From Nocardioides sambongensis (GTDB taxonomy: Bacteria > Actinomycetota > Actinomycetes > Propionibacteriales > Nocardioidaceae), in NCBI RefSeq assembly GCF_006494815.1, contig NZ_CP041091.1, positions 4,354,501 through 4,418,500 of the forward strand: a stretch of DNA of 64,000 nt, given 5' to 3'. Made by a program: the position numbers and the translations under genes. Below are positions 8,007-16,239 of this stretch, piece by piece. The notes below the pieces were generated by a model. That model made no database searches, was not told the DNA's origin, and saw only the letters and a list, made by a program, of their open reading frames with translations. The first letter of the stretch is position 1; every line of letters starts with the position of its first letter.

Positions 8007-8792
8007 ATGTTCGAACCCGGTGTGGAGGTGGATCCGAAGAACCATGTCGCCTCGGTGGTGAAGGCAGTTCGCCTCCTGGAGCTGTTCACGGACGGTGAGC
8101 CGTCACTGTCCTTCGGGCAACTCGTGGAACTGAGCGGTTTCTCCCGTACAACGACCCATCGGTTGCTGGGCACGTTGGAACTCGTGGGCTGGGTCGACCG
8201 TTCTGGAGATCGGTACCGATTGGCGCTCCGGGTGTTCCGGTTGGGCTCCACTGCGGTGAGCGGCATTCAGTTGCGGCACGAAGCGAGTCACGTGATGTCC
8301 GAGTTGGCGGCCGAACACGGCGAGGACGTCTACCTGGTGGTGCCTGACGGCCCACGGGCGGTGTGTCTGGAGCGCATCGAAGGTCGTACCCCCGTGCATG
8401 TCATGGTGCTCGATATCGGGAAGTCCCTGCCGCTCTTCGTTGGCGGCGGGCCGGTCGCACTCCTGACAGCAAGGGAGAACGACCTGTTGCCGGCTCTGCT
8501 GGCGTCCGGCCCGTGCGTCGCGCCGGACGGACATGTCGTGTCCCACGACGAAATCCGGCGCCGGATCGACGAGACAAGAAGCCTGGGTTACTCGCGGAGC
8601 ATGGAGGACGTGACGCAGGGGGTGGGGGCGTTCGGCGCCGCTATCCGGAATGCCCAGGGGTTTGCAATCGGCGCGATCAGCCTCGGCGCGCTGAAGTCCA
8701 CGCTGGAGGAACGGGAGGCCGAGTTGAGCACTGCCTTGGTGGCGGCAGCGGACCGTATCTCGGCTCGGATGGGATGGGTTCCCCCCTCGTGA
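8007..8792 (+). CDS. IclR family transcriptional regulator (first copy)
   Basis: 261-residue IclR protein. An N-terminal winged helix-turn-helix (about 15-75) contains LSFGQLVELSGFSRTTTHRLL, and a C-terminal GAF-like effector domain contains the family segment GYSRSMEDVTQGVGAFGAAI. It is divergent from the TTT catabolic operon and almost certainly controls it in response to the transported compound or a catabolite. I chose ATG 8007, preceded by GACGAAAGG; a GTG sits immediately before it, and the longer open frame back to 7956 would start close to the operator and has no good ribosome site. Confidence 0.9.
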   Translation: MFEPGVEVDPKNHVASVVKAVRLLELFTDGEPSLSFGQLVELSGFSRTTTHRLLGTLELVGWVDRSGDRYRLALRVFRLGSTAVSGIQLRHEASHVMSELAAEHGEDVYLVVPDGPRAVCLERIEGRTPVHVMVLDIGKSLPLFVGGGPVALLTARENDLLPALLASGPCVAPDGHVVSHDEIRRRIDETRSLGYSRSMEDVTQGVGAFGAAIRNAQGFAIGAISLGALKSTLEEREAELSTALVAAADRISARMGWVPPS

Positions 8793-8866
8793 CGGTCACG
8801 TCCTCGGGTGCCTGGCTCCCGAGGGTCCCGCGCCGCCTACTTGTTCGCCTCGCAGAAGACGAACGA

Positions 8867-8899
8867 ATGACCCCGCCCAAATGTTGTGGGCGGGGTCAT
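8867..8899. terminator. Hairpin between convergent iclR and typA
   Basis: Perfect 13-bp stem, ATGACCCCGCCCA at 8867-8879 with TGGGCGGGGTCAT at 8887-8899, and a 7-nt loop. It is 18 bp beyond the typA stop and 75 bp beyond the iclR stop, so it can end transcription from both sides. Only a weak T-containing stretch (TTCGTTCGT) follows on the typA strand. Confidence 0.7.
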
Positions 8900-8917
8900 C
8901 ATGTGCGCGGGGGCGGG

Positions 8918-10828
8918 TTACTTGTTCGCCTTACGCGCTCGGCTCGCCATCTTCCCGCGCTCTCCTGAGTCGAGCACGACCTTGCGGATCCGCACCGTCT
9001 CCGGGGTGATCTCCACGCACTCGTCCTCGCGGCAGAACTCCAGGCACTGCTCGAGGGAGAGCTTCTTCGGCGGGATCAGCTTCTCGAAGTTGTCGGAGGT
9101 GGCGGACCGGATGTTGGTCTGCTGCTTCTCCTTGGTGATGTTGACGTCCATGTCGTCGGCGCGGGAGTTCTCGCCGACGATCATGCCCTCGTAGACCTCG
9201 GTGGAGGGCTCCACGAACATCACGCCGCGCTCCTGCAGCGAGGTCATCGCGTAGGCGGTCGCGGCACCGGAGCGGTCGGCGACCAGCGAGCCGGAGGCCC
9301 GCGAGCGGATCTCGCCGGCCCACGGGAAGTAGCCCTCGGAGATGTGGTGGGCGATGCCGGTGCCTCGGGTCTCGGTGAGGAAGTCGGTGCGGAAGCCGAT
9401 CAGGCCGCGAGCCGGGACGACGAACTCCATCCGCACCCAGCCGGTGCCGTGGTTGGTCATGCCCTCCATCCGGCCCTTGCGGTTGGCGAGCAGCTCGGTG
9501 ATGGTGCCGAGGAACTCCTCCGGGGCGTCGATGGTCAGGCGCTCGAACGGCTCGTGCACCTTGCCGTCGATCTCACGGGTGACCACCTGCGGCTTGCCGA
9601 CGGTCAGCTCGTAGCCCTCGCGCCGCATCTGCTCCACCAGGATCGCCAGCGCCAGCTCGCCGCGGCCCTGCACCTCCCAGGCGTCGGGACGCTCGGTGGG
9701 CAGCACCCGCAGCGAGACGTTGCCGATCAGCTCGGCGTCCAGCCGGTCCTTGACCAGGCGGGCGGTCACCTTGTGACCCTTGCCGCCCTTGCCGACCAGC
9801 GGGGAGGTGTTGGTGCCGATGGTCATCGAGATGGCCGGCTCGTCGACGTGGATCAGCGGCAGCGCGACCGGGCTCTCCGGGTCGGCCAGGGTCTCACCGA
9901 TGGTGATGTCGGGGATGCCGGCCACGGCGACGATGTCACCGGGGCCCGCCTTCTCACCGGGCTGGCGCTCCAGGCCGCGGGTGATCAGCAGCTCGGTGAT
10001 CTTCACGTTCTTGACCGACCCGTCACGGCGCATCCAGGCGACCTGCTGACCCTTGCGGATCTCACCCTGCTTGATCCGCAGCAGGGCGAGGCGGCCGAGG
10101 AAGGGGGACGCGTCGAGGTTGGTGACGTGGGCCTGCAGCGGCGCGCCCTCGTCGTACTCGGGCGCGGGGATGGTGTTGAGGATCGTCTCGAAGAGCGGCT
10201 CGAGGTTGTCGCCCTCGGGCAGGCCGCCGTTCTCGGGCTTCTCCAGCGAGGCGATGCCGGCCTTGCCGGAGGCGAAGACGACCGGGAAGTCGAGCGCGTC
10301 CTGGCTGTGGGTGTCGTCGAGCAGGTCCATGAACAGCTCGTAGGTCTCGTCGACGACCTCGTCGATCCGGGCGTCGGAGCGGTCGGTCTTGTTGACCACC
10401 AGGATCACCGGCATGTCGGCGTTGAGCGCCTTGCGCAGCACGAAGCGGGTCTGCGGCAGCGGGCCCTCGGAGGCGTCGACCAGGAGCACGATGCCGTCCA
10501 CCATCGACAGGCCGCGCTCCACCTCGCCACCGAAGTCGGCGTGGCCCGGGGTGTCGATGATGTTGATGGTCATCCCGCCCTCGGGGGCGTGCTGGCCGAC
10601 GTAGCGGATCGCGGTGTTCTTCGCGAGGATCGTGATCCCCTTCTCGCGCTCGAGGTCACCGGAGTCCATGACCCGCTCGGCGACGCCCTCGGCCTGGTGC
10701 GCGCTGAACGCCCCGGCCTGGTGCAGCATCGCGTCGACCAGGGTGGTCTTGCCGTGGTCGACGTGGGCCACGATGGCCACGTTGCGCAGGTCGTTGCGTC
10801 GGGTCTGCGTGGTTGCAGTCTGGGACAT
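8918..10828 (-). CDS. typA: Translational GTPase TypA/BipA
   Basis: 636-residue ribosome-associated GTPase. The EF-Tu-like G domain has AHVDHGKTT (G1, 21-29), the DTPGHADFGGEVER G3 region and NKTD (G4). The EF-G-type domains and the BipA-specific C-terminal part containing LQERGVMFVEPSTEVYEGMIVGE follow. It binds the 70S ribosome and is linked to 50S assembly and stress or cold adaptation. The open frame continues 40 codons upstream but MSQTATT matches the family start. No Shine-Dalgarno is visible; the bases before the ATG read GTACCTCCC, so the mRNA may be leaderless or use a weak site. Confidence 0.96.
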   Translation of the reverse strand: MSQTATTQTRRNDLRNVAIVAHVDHGKTTLVDAMLHQAGAFSAHQAEGVAERVMDSGDLEREKGITILAKNTAIRYVGQHAPEGGMTINIIDTPGHADFGGEVERGLSMVDGIVLLVDASEGPLPQTRFVLRKALNADMPVILVVNKTDRSDARIDEVVDETYELFMDLLDDTHSQDALDFPVVFASGKAGIASLEKPENGGLPEGDNLEPLFETILNTIPAPEYDEGAPLQAHVTNLDASPFLGRLALLRIKQGEIRKGQQVAWMRRDGSVKNVKITELLITRGLERQPGEKAGPGDIVAVAGIPDITIGETLADPESPVALPLIHVDEPAISMTIGTNTSPLVGKGGKGHKVTARLVKDRLDAELIGNVSLRVLPTERPDAWEVQGRGELALAILVEQMRREGYELTVGKPQVVTREIDGKVHEPFERLTIDAPEEFLGTITELLANRKGRMEGMTNHGTGWVRMEFVVPARGLIGFRTDFLTETRGTGIAHHISEGYFPWAGEIRSRASGSLVADRSGAATAYAMTSLQERGVMFVEPSTEVYEGMIVGENSRADDMDVNITKEKQQTNIRSATSDNFEKLIPPKKLSLEQCLEFCREDECVEITPETVRIRKVVLDSGERGKMASRARKANK

Positions 10829-11026
10829 GGGAGGTACGGCGTCCGCTCTCGTGCGTGGGTGGTCCGGCGCTGCCGCGGCTCGGCGCCGGGCGTGCGGCCG
10901 GAGAGGGCCGTCGTCCAGGATATCGGCGCAGGCGCCCCGGACCCGCATCCGTGCGAAAGCGAGAAGTTAGGGCACCCTCGCTTAGAGTCGCGGAGTCTTT
11001 CCCCGTTCCACCGCCAGGAGTGCCCG

Positions 11027-12835
11027 ATGAGCGCCGCCACGGCCGCCGACCGTCCGTTGACCGCGCTGTGGCAGCGCTACCGCGCGTTCCGCGCCCGGTT
11101 CCTGCTCGCGGTGGCGGTGACCACCGTCAACAAGGTCGCCGACATCGTCCCCGAGCTGCTGATCGGTGCGGCCGTCGACGTGGTGGTCCGAGGCTCGGAC
11201 TCCTTCGTCGGCGACCTGCTGGGGGTGGAGTCCCGCTACGCGCAGCTCGGCTGGCTGGCGGCGATCAACGTGGTGGTGTGGATGGTCGAGTCGGCCACCG
11301 AGTACGCCGCCGACGTGCTCTGGCGCGGACTCGCCCAGGGCGTCGAGCACTCGCTGCGGGTCGAGGCCTACGACCACGTCCAGCACCTCGACCTGAGCTG
11401 GCACGAGGCGCGGCCGCAGGGTGCGACGCTGGCGACGCTCAACGACGACATCAACCAGCTCGAGCGGTTCCTCGACATCGGCGCCAGCCGGATCCTGCAG
11501 ACCGCGCTCAACATCGTGCTGGTCGGCGCGGTCTTCGCGGTCGCCTCCTGGCAGCTGCTGGTCTTCGCGTTCCTGCCGATCCCGGTGATCATCGCCGGCT
11601 CCCTGATCTTCCAGCGCCGGCTCGAGCCGCTCTACGAGCGGGTTCGTACGACGGTCGCCGAGCTCTCCGGGATGCTCGCCGCCAACCTGGGCGGCATCGG
11701 CACGATCAAGGCGTTCACCGCCGAGGACCGCGAGCGTGACCGGGTGGAGGCGGCGTCGGCCGCCTACCGCGACGCCAACCTGAGCGCGATCCGCTCCTCG
11801 GCCGCCTTCGTGCCGCTGGTCCGGATGGCCATCCTGGCCGGCTTCACCTGCACCCTGCTGCTCGGCGGCTGGCTCACCCTCGACGGCACGCTCGAGGTCG
11901 GCCTCTACTCGGTGCTGGTCTTCATGACCCAGCGGCTGCTGTGGCCGCTGACCGATGTTGCCACCGTGCTGGACCTCTACCAGCGCGGACGCGCCTCGGC
12001 CGGGCGGATCCTGCGGCTGCTCGACGAGCCGGTGACCACCCCCGCGGGCAGCGTCGCGCTGGAGCGTCCGGTCTCCGGGCGGGTCGAGCTCGCCGGCGTC
12101 CGGGCCGGGTACGCCGACGGGCCGGACGTGCTGCACGGGATCGACCTCGTGGTGCCGGCCGGCGAGACCCACGCCATCGTCGGGTCCACCGGCGCCGGCA
12201 AGTCCTCCCTGCTGCGCCTGATCCTCCGCTTCGCCGACCCGCGCTCGGGCCAGGTGCTGCTCGACGGCACCGACGTCCGCGACCTCGACTGGGACTCGCT
12301 GCGCGGCTCGATGGGCTACGTCTCCCAGGACGTCTACCTCTTCGCCGGCTCGATCGCCGACAACATCGCCTACGGTCGCCCAGAGGCTTCCGCGGCGGAG
12401 ATCCGGGCCGCGGCGGAGGCAGCGGCCGTCGGCGACTTCATCGAGGGGTTGGCCGACGGCTACGACACGTGGGTGGGGGAGCGCGGCGTCACCCTGTCCG
12501 GCGGCCAGCGTCAGCGGATCGCGCTGGCCCGGGCGCTGCTGCGCGAGCCCGCGATCCTGGTGCTCGACGAGGCCACCAGCGCGGTGGACAACGAGACCGA
12601 GGCGGCGATCCAGACCTCGCTGCGCAAGGCCGGCGAGCGGTGCACCACGATCGTGGTCGCCCACCGGCTCTCCACCGTGCGGCACGCCGACCGGATCTGG
12701 GTGCTCGACGCCGGACGCGTGCTCGAGGCCGGCAGCCACGACGAGCTGGTCGCCGCGGGCGGCTCCTACGCCGCACTGTGGGACGTGCAGACCGGCGCGC
12801 TCGACCCGAGCGAGCGGGTGCTCGCCGCGGAGTGA
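11027..12835 (+). CDS. ABC exporter, fused membrane and ATPase domains
   Basis: 602-residue half-transporter of the MsbA/MDR type. A six-helix membrane domain spans about 1-330, and the nucleotide-binding domain carries GSTGAGKSS (Walker A, about 386-394), LSGGQRQRIALARALL (signature), ILVLDEATSAVD (Walker B, about 508-520) and VVAHRLST (H-loop). It must dimerise to work. The ATG at 11027 has AGGAG six bases upstream. It is divergent from typA over a 198-bp gap. No substrate clue is nearby; lipids, peptides, siderophores and drugs are all exported by this family. Confidence 0.88.
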   Translation: MSAATAADRPLTALWQRYRAFRARFLLAVAVTTVNKVADIVPELLIGAAVDVVVRGSDSFVGDLLGVESRYAQLGWLAAINVVVWMVESATEYAADVLWRGLAQGVEHSLRVEAYDHVQHLDLSWHEARPQGATLATLNDDINQLERFLDIGASRILQTALNIVLVGAVFAVASWQLLVFAFLPIPVIIAGSLIFQRRLEPLYERVRTTVAELSGMLAANLGGIGTIKAFTAEDRERDRVEAASAAYRDANLSAIRSSAAFVPLVRMAILAGFTCTLLLGGWLTLDGTLEVGLYSVLVFMTQRLLWPLTDVATVLDLYQRGRASAGRILRLLDEPVTTPAGSVALERPVSGRVELAGVRAGYADGPDVLHGIDLVVPAGETHAIVGSTGAGKSSLLRLILRFADPRSGQVLLDGTDVRDLDWDSLRGSMGYVSQDVYLFAGSIADNIAYGRPEASAAEIRAAAEAAAVGDFIEGLADGYDTWVGERGVTLSGGQRQRIALARALLREPAILVLDEATSAVDNETEAAIQTSLRKAGERCTTIVVAHRLSTVRHADRIWVLDAGRVLEAGSHDELVAAGGSYAALWDVQTGALDPSERVLAAE

Positions 12836-12918
12836 CGTCGGCGCGGCCACCGCGGGCGGCGAGCCCGGATGGTGGCACGGCTGTTGGCCCCGCAGCCGCG
12901 GTCGGGGAGACTGGCCCG

Positions 12919-13608
12919 ATGCAGACCATCGGCCTCATCGGCGGGATGTCCTGGGAGAGCAGCGCGGCGTACTACGAGCTGTTGAACCGGGGCACGGAAG
13001 AGCGACTCGGCGGGCTCCACTCCGCCCGCACCGTGATGGCGTCGGTGGACTTCGCCGACGTCACCGCCCTGCAGGAGCGCGAGGACTGGGACGGGGTCGC
13101 CGCCGTGCTGACCGAGGCGGGCCGCTCGGTGGAGCGGGCCGGCGCCGACTTCCTGATGCTCTGCACCACCACGTTCCACCGGGTCGCCGACCAGGTCGCC
13201 GACGCGGTCGACATCCCGCTGCTGCACCAGGGCGACGTGGTCGCCGAGGCCACGCGCGCGGCCGGTGTGGAGAGCGTCGCGCTGCTCGGGACCGCGTTCG
13301 CGATGTCGCGCTCGTTCTTCACCGACCGGATCGCCTCGCACGGGCTGAAGGTGCTGGTGCCCGACGCGAAGCACCACGACGAGCTCAACCGGATCATCTA
13401 CGAGGAGCTGGTGCACGGGAAGGTCCTCGACCAGTCACGCCGCACGGTGGTCTCGATGATCTCCGAGCTCTGGGACGCCGGCGCCGGCGGCGTCGTGCTC
13501 GCCGGCGGCGAGCTGGAGCTGTTGGTGCACCAGGCCGACTCCGAGATCCCCGTCTTCGGGTGCACCACGCTGCACGTCGAGGCGGCGCTCGACCGCGCGC
13601 TGCGCTGA
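12919..13608 (+). CDS. Aspartate/glutamate racemase-family protein lacking one catalytic cysteine
   Basis: 229-residue protein with the YgeA-type start TIGLIGGMSWESSAAYYELLN. Two-base racemases of this family use one cysteine in a CNT motif and a second in GCTE. Here the first is kept as LCTTTFH (C82) but the second region reads VVLAGGELELL at 192-202, with glycine (G196) where the cysteine should be. A later GCTTLH (C215) is not in the right place by simple alignment. It may therefore be a one-cysteine isomerase, hydrolase or lyase relative, or catalytically altered. It is followed directly by the palindromic repeat described next. Confidence 0.8.
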   Translation: MQTIGLIGGMSWESSAAYYELLNRGTEERLGGLHSARTVMASVDFADVTALQEREDWDGVAAVLTEAGRSVERAGADFLMLCTTTFHRVADQVADAVDIPLLHQGDVVAEATRAAGVESVALLGTAFAMSRSFFTDRIASHGLKVLVPDAKHHDELNRIIYEELVHGKVLDQSRRTVVSMISELWDAGAGGVVLAGGELELLVHQADSEIPVFGCTTLHVEAALDRALR

Positions 13609-13710
13609 GGGGGTGCGGGTTTCACCGGTCAGCCGGTGAAACCCGCACGACACGCCGAAGCCCATCGGCGTGTCGTGCGGGTTTACGCCGACAGGTTCCG
13701 CCGCCCGACC
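13606..13710. repeat. 105-bp repeat with two mutually exclusive hairpins, copy 1
   Basis: This element starts at the TGA of the racemase-like gene and is repeated almost exactly at 22840-22944 in the same orientation. Hairpin A pairs 13613-13628 with 13633-13648 (16 bp, 4-nt loop). Hairpin B pairs 13639-13658 with 13665-13684 (20 bp, 6-nt loop). Both use the segment 13639-13648, because GTGCGGGTTT occurs on either side of AAACCCGCAC, so only one can form at a time. It lies at a convergent junction and could act as a bidirectional terminator or REP-like element. Confidence 0.85.
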
Positions 13711-13763
13711 CCCGCGCCCTGTGCTGAGACCCGCCCGCGCGGCCCGCGCGGGCCGCGTGCGAC

Positions 13764-14534
13764 TCAGCCCGCCCGGTTGAGCTCGGCCGTCCCGGAGAAG
13801 AGCCGCCGCGAGGTGGACTGCACCGCCCGGGCCAGGTGCGGCACGAACTGCTCCACGTTCGACGACTTCCCGGGCAACCCCACCGAGATCGCCCCCACCG
13901 GACCGGTGGGTCCGATGATCGCCGCGCCCACACCCCGCAGGTCCCACGGCATGTCGTCGGTGGTGATCGCCAGCCCCTTGCGGCCCCGGATGGTGTGCAG
14001 CCGTTCGTGCAGCTGACCGGTGGCGCGGTTGCCGACCAGGCGCTCGTCGACCGCCTCCGGCGGCAGGCCGGCCAGCATCGCCCGTCCGACGACCGCGCAC
14101 TCGGCGCGATAGCGGATGCCCACCGTGGTGGGGATCTCGCGGGCGTTGACCCCGCCCACCTTGTCCAGCATCTCCACGGTGCCGCCGTCGAGCACCGCGA
14201 GGTGGATGATCGCCGACGTCGCCGCGTGCAGCTCGTGCAGCGCCTCGGCCGCGGCTGCTCGCAACGGCAGGTGGTTCTCCACCCGGCGGGCGATGCCCTG
14301 GGCCCGCGCACCGAGCCGGTAGCCGTGCTGGTCGTGGTCCAGCCACGCCATGTCCACGAGCTGGGTGAGCAGACGGAAGACGGTCGTCTTCGGCAGCTCC
14401 GCCAGGGCCGCGATCTCCTCGAGGTGCAGGACGTCGGGTCCGATCACGAAGACGTCCAGGATCTGCGTGAAGCGTTCCACCACGCCGGGGCGCCGGGCGC
14501 GGGCCGCGGGGCCGGCCGAGGAAGGGTCGTTCAT
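13764..14534 (-). CDS. IclR family transcriptional regulator (second copy)
   Basis: 256-residue IclR protein with an N-terminal helix-turn-helix (LHLEEIAALAELPKTTVFRLLTQL, about 32-55) and a C-terminal effector domain containing GVGAAIIGPTGPVGAISVGL. The ATG at 14534 is preceded by GGAGGGACC. It is divergent from the acyl-CoA synthetase gene that heads the ABC importer operon and very probably controls that operon. It is only distantly similar to the first IclR regulator (8007-8792). Confidence 0.9.
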   Translation of the reverse strand: MNDPSSAGPAARARRPGVVERFTQILDVFVIGPDVLHLEEIAALAELPKTTVFRLLTQLVDMAWLDHDQHGYRLGARAQGIARRVENHLPLRAAAAEALHELHAATSAIIHLAVLDGGTVEMLDKVGGVNAREIPTTVGIRYRAECAVVGRAMLAGLPPEAVDERLVGNRATGQLHERLHTIRGRKGLAITTDDMPWDLRGVGAAIIGPTGPVGAISVGLPGKSSNVEQFVPHLARAVQSTSRRLFSGTAELNRAG

Positions 14535-14547
14535 GGGGGTCCCTCCA

Positions 14548-14566
14548 GGTTCCGCTGGTCGGAACC
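14548..14566. promoter_or_regulatory. IclR-type operator in divergent iclR / acyl-CoA synthetase promoter
   Basis: Perfect inverted repeat GGTTCCG (14548-14554) and CGGAACC (14560-14566) separated by 5 bp, inside the 73-bp gap between the divergent genes. The spacing and the TTCCG/CGGAA core match the operator proposed at 7918-7947, supporting recognition by an IclR protein. It overlaps the leader of the iclR gene, which suggests autoregulation. Confidence 0.68.
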
Positions 14567-14607
14567 GAGTGTGACACAGCCCACTCGCCGTCAAGACGCT
14601 GGAGTGC

Positions 14608-16239
14608 ATGGCACTCCACATCGCCGACCTCTTCGAGCACGTCGTCGACGTCGTCCCGGACCGCACCGCCCTGGTGATCGGGGAGCGTCGGCTGACCTAC
14701 GCCGAGCTCGACGCGGAGGCCAACCGGATCGCCCACCACCTGGTCGCGGCCGGCATCGTTCCCGGTGACCACGTCGGCCTGATGGCGCGCAACACCGTCG
14801 AGCACGTCGCCGCGATGCTGGGCTGCTTCAAGGTGCGCGCCGTGCCGATCAACATCAACTACCGCTACGTGCAGGCCGAGCTCGACTACCTGGTCGACAA
14901 CTCCGAGATGGTCGCCCTGATCCACGAGGCCCGCTACGCGGCCGTCCTCGACGACGTGGTGCCCGGCCACCACCGGCTCCGGCACGTGGTGGTGATCGAG
15001 GACGGCAGCGACGCCCGGCCGACGTCGTACGACGCCGTCGACTGGGCCGCAGTCCTGGCCGACCAGCCCAGCACCCGAGGCTTCGGCGAGCGCAGCCCCG
15101 ACGACGTCTTCATCGTCTACACCGGCGGCACCACCGGCTATCCCAAGGGCGTGATGTGGCGGCACGAGGACGTCTGGCGGACCCTCGGCGGAGGCATCGA
15201 CTTCGCCACCCGCGACTACCTCACCGAGTACGACCAGTCCCGCACCGCGGCGACCATCGAGCCGCTCACCTGCCTCCAGTTCGGCCCGATCATGCACGCC
15301 AACGGGCAGTGGGGGATGCTGCTGCGCTTCTTCACCGGCCACACCAACGTGCTGCTGCCGAAGTTCGACCCGGCCCAGGTGTGGCGCACCATCGAGTCCG
15401 AACGGGTCAACACGATCTCGCTGATCGGGGACGCGATGGCCCGCCCGCTGATCGAGGAGTACGCCCGCGGCGACTACGACGGCTCCGGCCTCACCACGCT
15501 GACCAGCGCCGCCGCGATCTTCTCCGTCGAGGTGAAGCAGCGCTGGCTGGACCTGCTGCCGCAGGTGGTGGTGATGGACATCATCGGTGCCTCGGAGACG
15601 GGCTTCACCGGCAACGGGCGGATCCTGCACGAGAACCTCGCGGACAAGGGCAGCCTGGTCGGCATCGGGCCCGAGACCGTCGTCCTCTCCGACGACGACC
15701 GGGTCCTCGACCCGGACACCGACGTCGGCGCGATCGGCCGGATGGCCCGCCGCGGCAGCATCCCGATCGGCTACTTCGGCGACCCGGAGAAGACGGCCCG
15801 CACGTTCGTGCACATCGACGGCACCCGGTACGCCGTCCCCGGCGACTACGTGCAGATCGAGCCCGGTCGCCGGCTGACCCTGCTCGGGCGCGGCTCCAAC
15901 TGCATCAACACCGGTGGGGAGAAGGTCTACCCGGAGGAGGTCGAGGTCGCCCTCAAGTCGCACCCCGACGTCTTCGACACGCTCGTGCTGGGCCTGCCCG
16001 ACCCGGTCTACGGCCAGCAGGTGGCCGCACTCGTGGAGCCCCGCCCCGGCGCCGACCTCGACTTCGACGACGTACGACGCCACCTCCGCACCCGGCTGTC
16101 GGGCTACAAGGTGCCGCGCACCCTGCACTCCGTCCCCACCATCCCCCGCCATGTCACCGGCAAGGCGGACTACCGCAGGGCCCGGGAGATCTCGGAGTCC
16201 TTCGACGCCCCCACCCGAGAAAGCGAGCTCGCACCGTGA
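14608..16239 (+). CDS. Acyl-CoA synthetase (FadD-type AMP-dependent ligase)
   Basis: 543-residue ANL-superfamily ligase. The ATP loop is YTGGTTGYPKGVMWRH at about 171-186, the A5/A8-type segments are IIGASETG and YAVPGDYVQIEPGRRLTLLGRGSNCINTGGEKVYPEEVE, and the C-terminal catalytic lysine region ends VTGKADYRRA. It activates a carboxylic acid to its CoA thioester. It is the first gene of an operon with an oligopeptide-type ABC importer and an enoyl-CoA hydratase, so the imported compound is probably an acid degraded by beta-oxidation-like steps. GGAG lies six bases before ATG 14608. Confidence 0.92.
   Translation: MALHIADLFEHVVDVVPDRTALVIGERRLTYAELDAEANRIAHHLVAAGIVPGDHVGLMARNTVEHVAAMLGCFKVRAVPININYRYVQAELDYLVDNSEMVALIHEARYAAVLDDVVPGHHRLRHVVVIEDGSDARPTSYDAVDWAAVLADQPSTRGFGERSPDDVFIVYTGGTTGYPKGVMWRHEDVWRTLGGGIDFATRDYLTEYDQSRTAATIEPLTCLQFGPIMHANGQWGMLLRFFTGHTNVLLPKFDPAQVWRTIESERVNTISLIGDAMARPLIEEYARGDYDGSGLTTLTSAAAIFSVEVKQRWLDLLPQVVVMDIIGASETGFTGNGRILHENLADKGSLVGIGPETVVLSDDDRVLDPDTDVGAIGRMARRGSIPIGYFGDPEKTARTFVHIDGTRYAVPGDYVQIEPGRRLTLLGRGSNCINTGGEKVYPEEVEVALKSHPDVFDTLVLGLPDPVYGQQVAALVEPRPGADLDFDDVRRHLRTRLSGYKVPRTLHSVPTIPRHVTGKADYRRAREISESFDAPTRESELAP

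Noticed and set aside
8831..8936. TACTTGTTCGCCT present twice near the typA 3' end (8838 and 8919)
   Set aside because: Probably a small local duplication of the typA C-terminal codons; too short to support an element.
10966..10984. TTAGGGCACCCTCGCTTAG resembling an IdeR/DtxR iron box
   Set aside because: Only about 11 of 19 positions match the consensus dyad and no siderophore or iron gene is nearby.
9344..11026. Long plus-strand open frame opposite typA, continuous with the ABC exporter frame
   Set aside because: High-GC shadow of typA with no family features; the exporter starts at 11027 with its own ribosome site.
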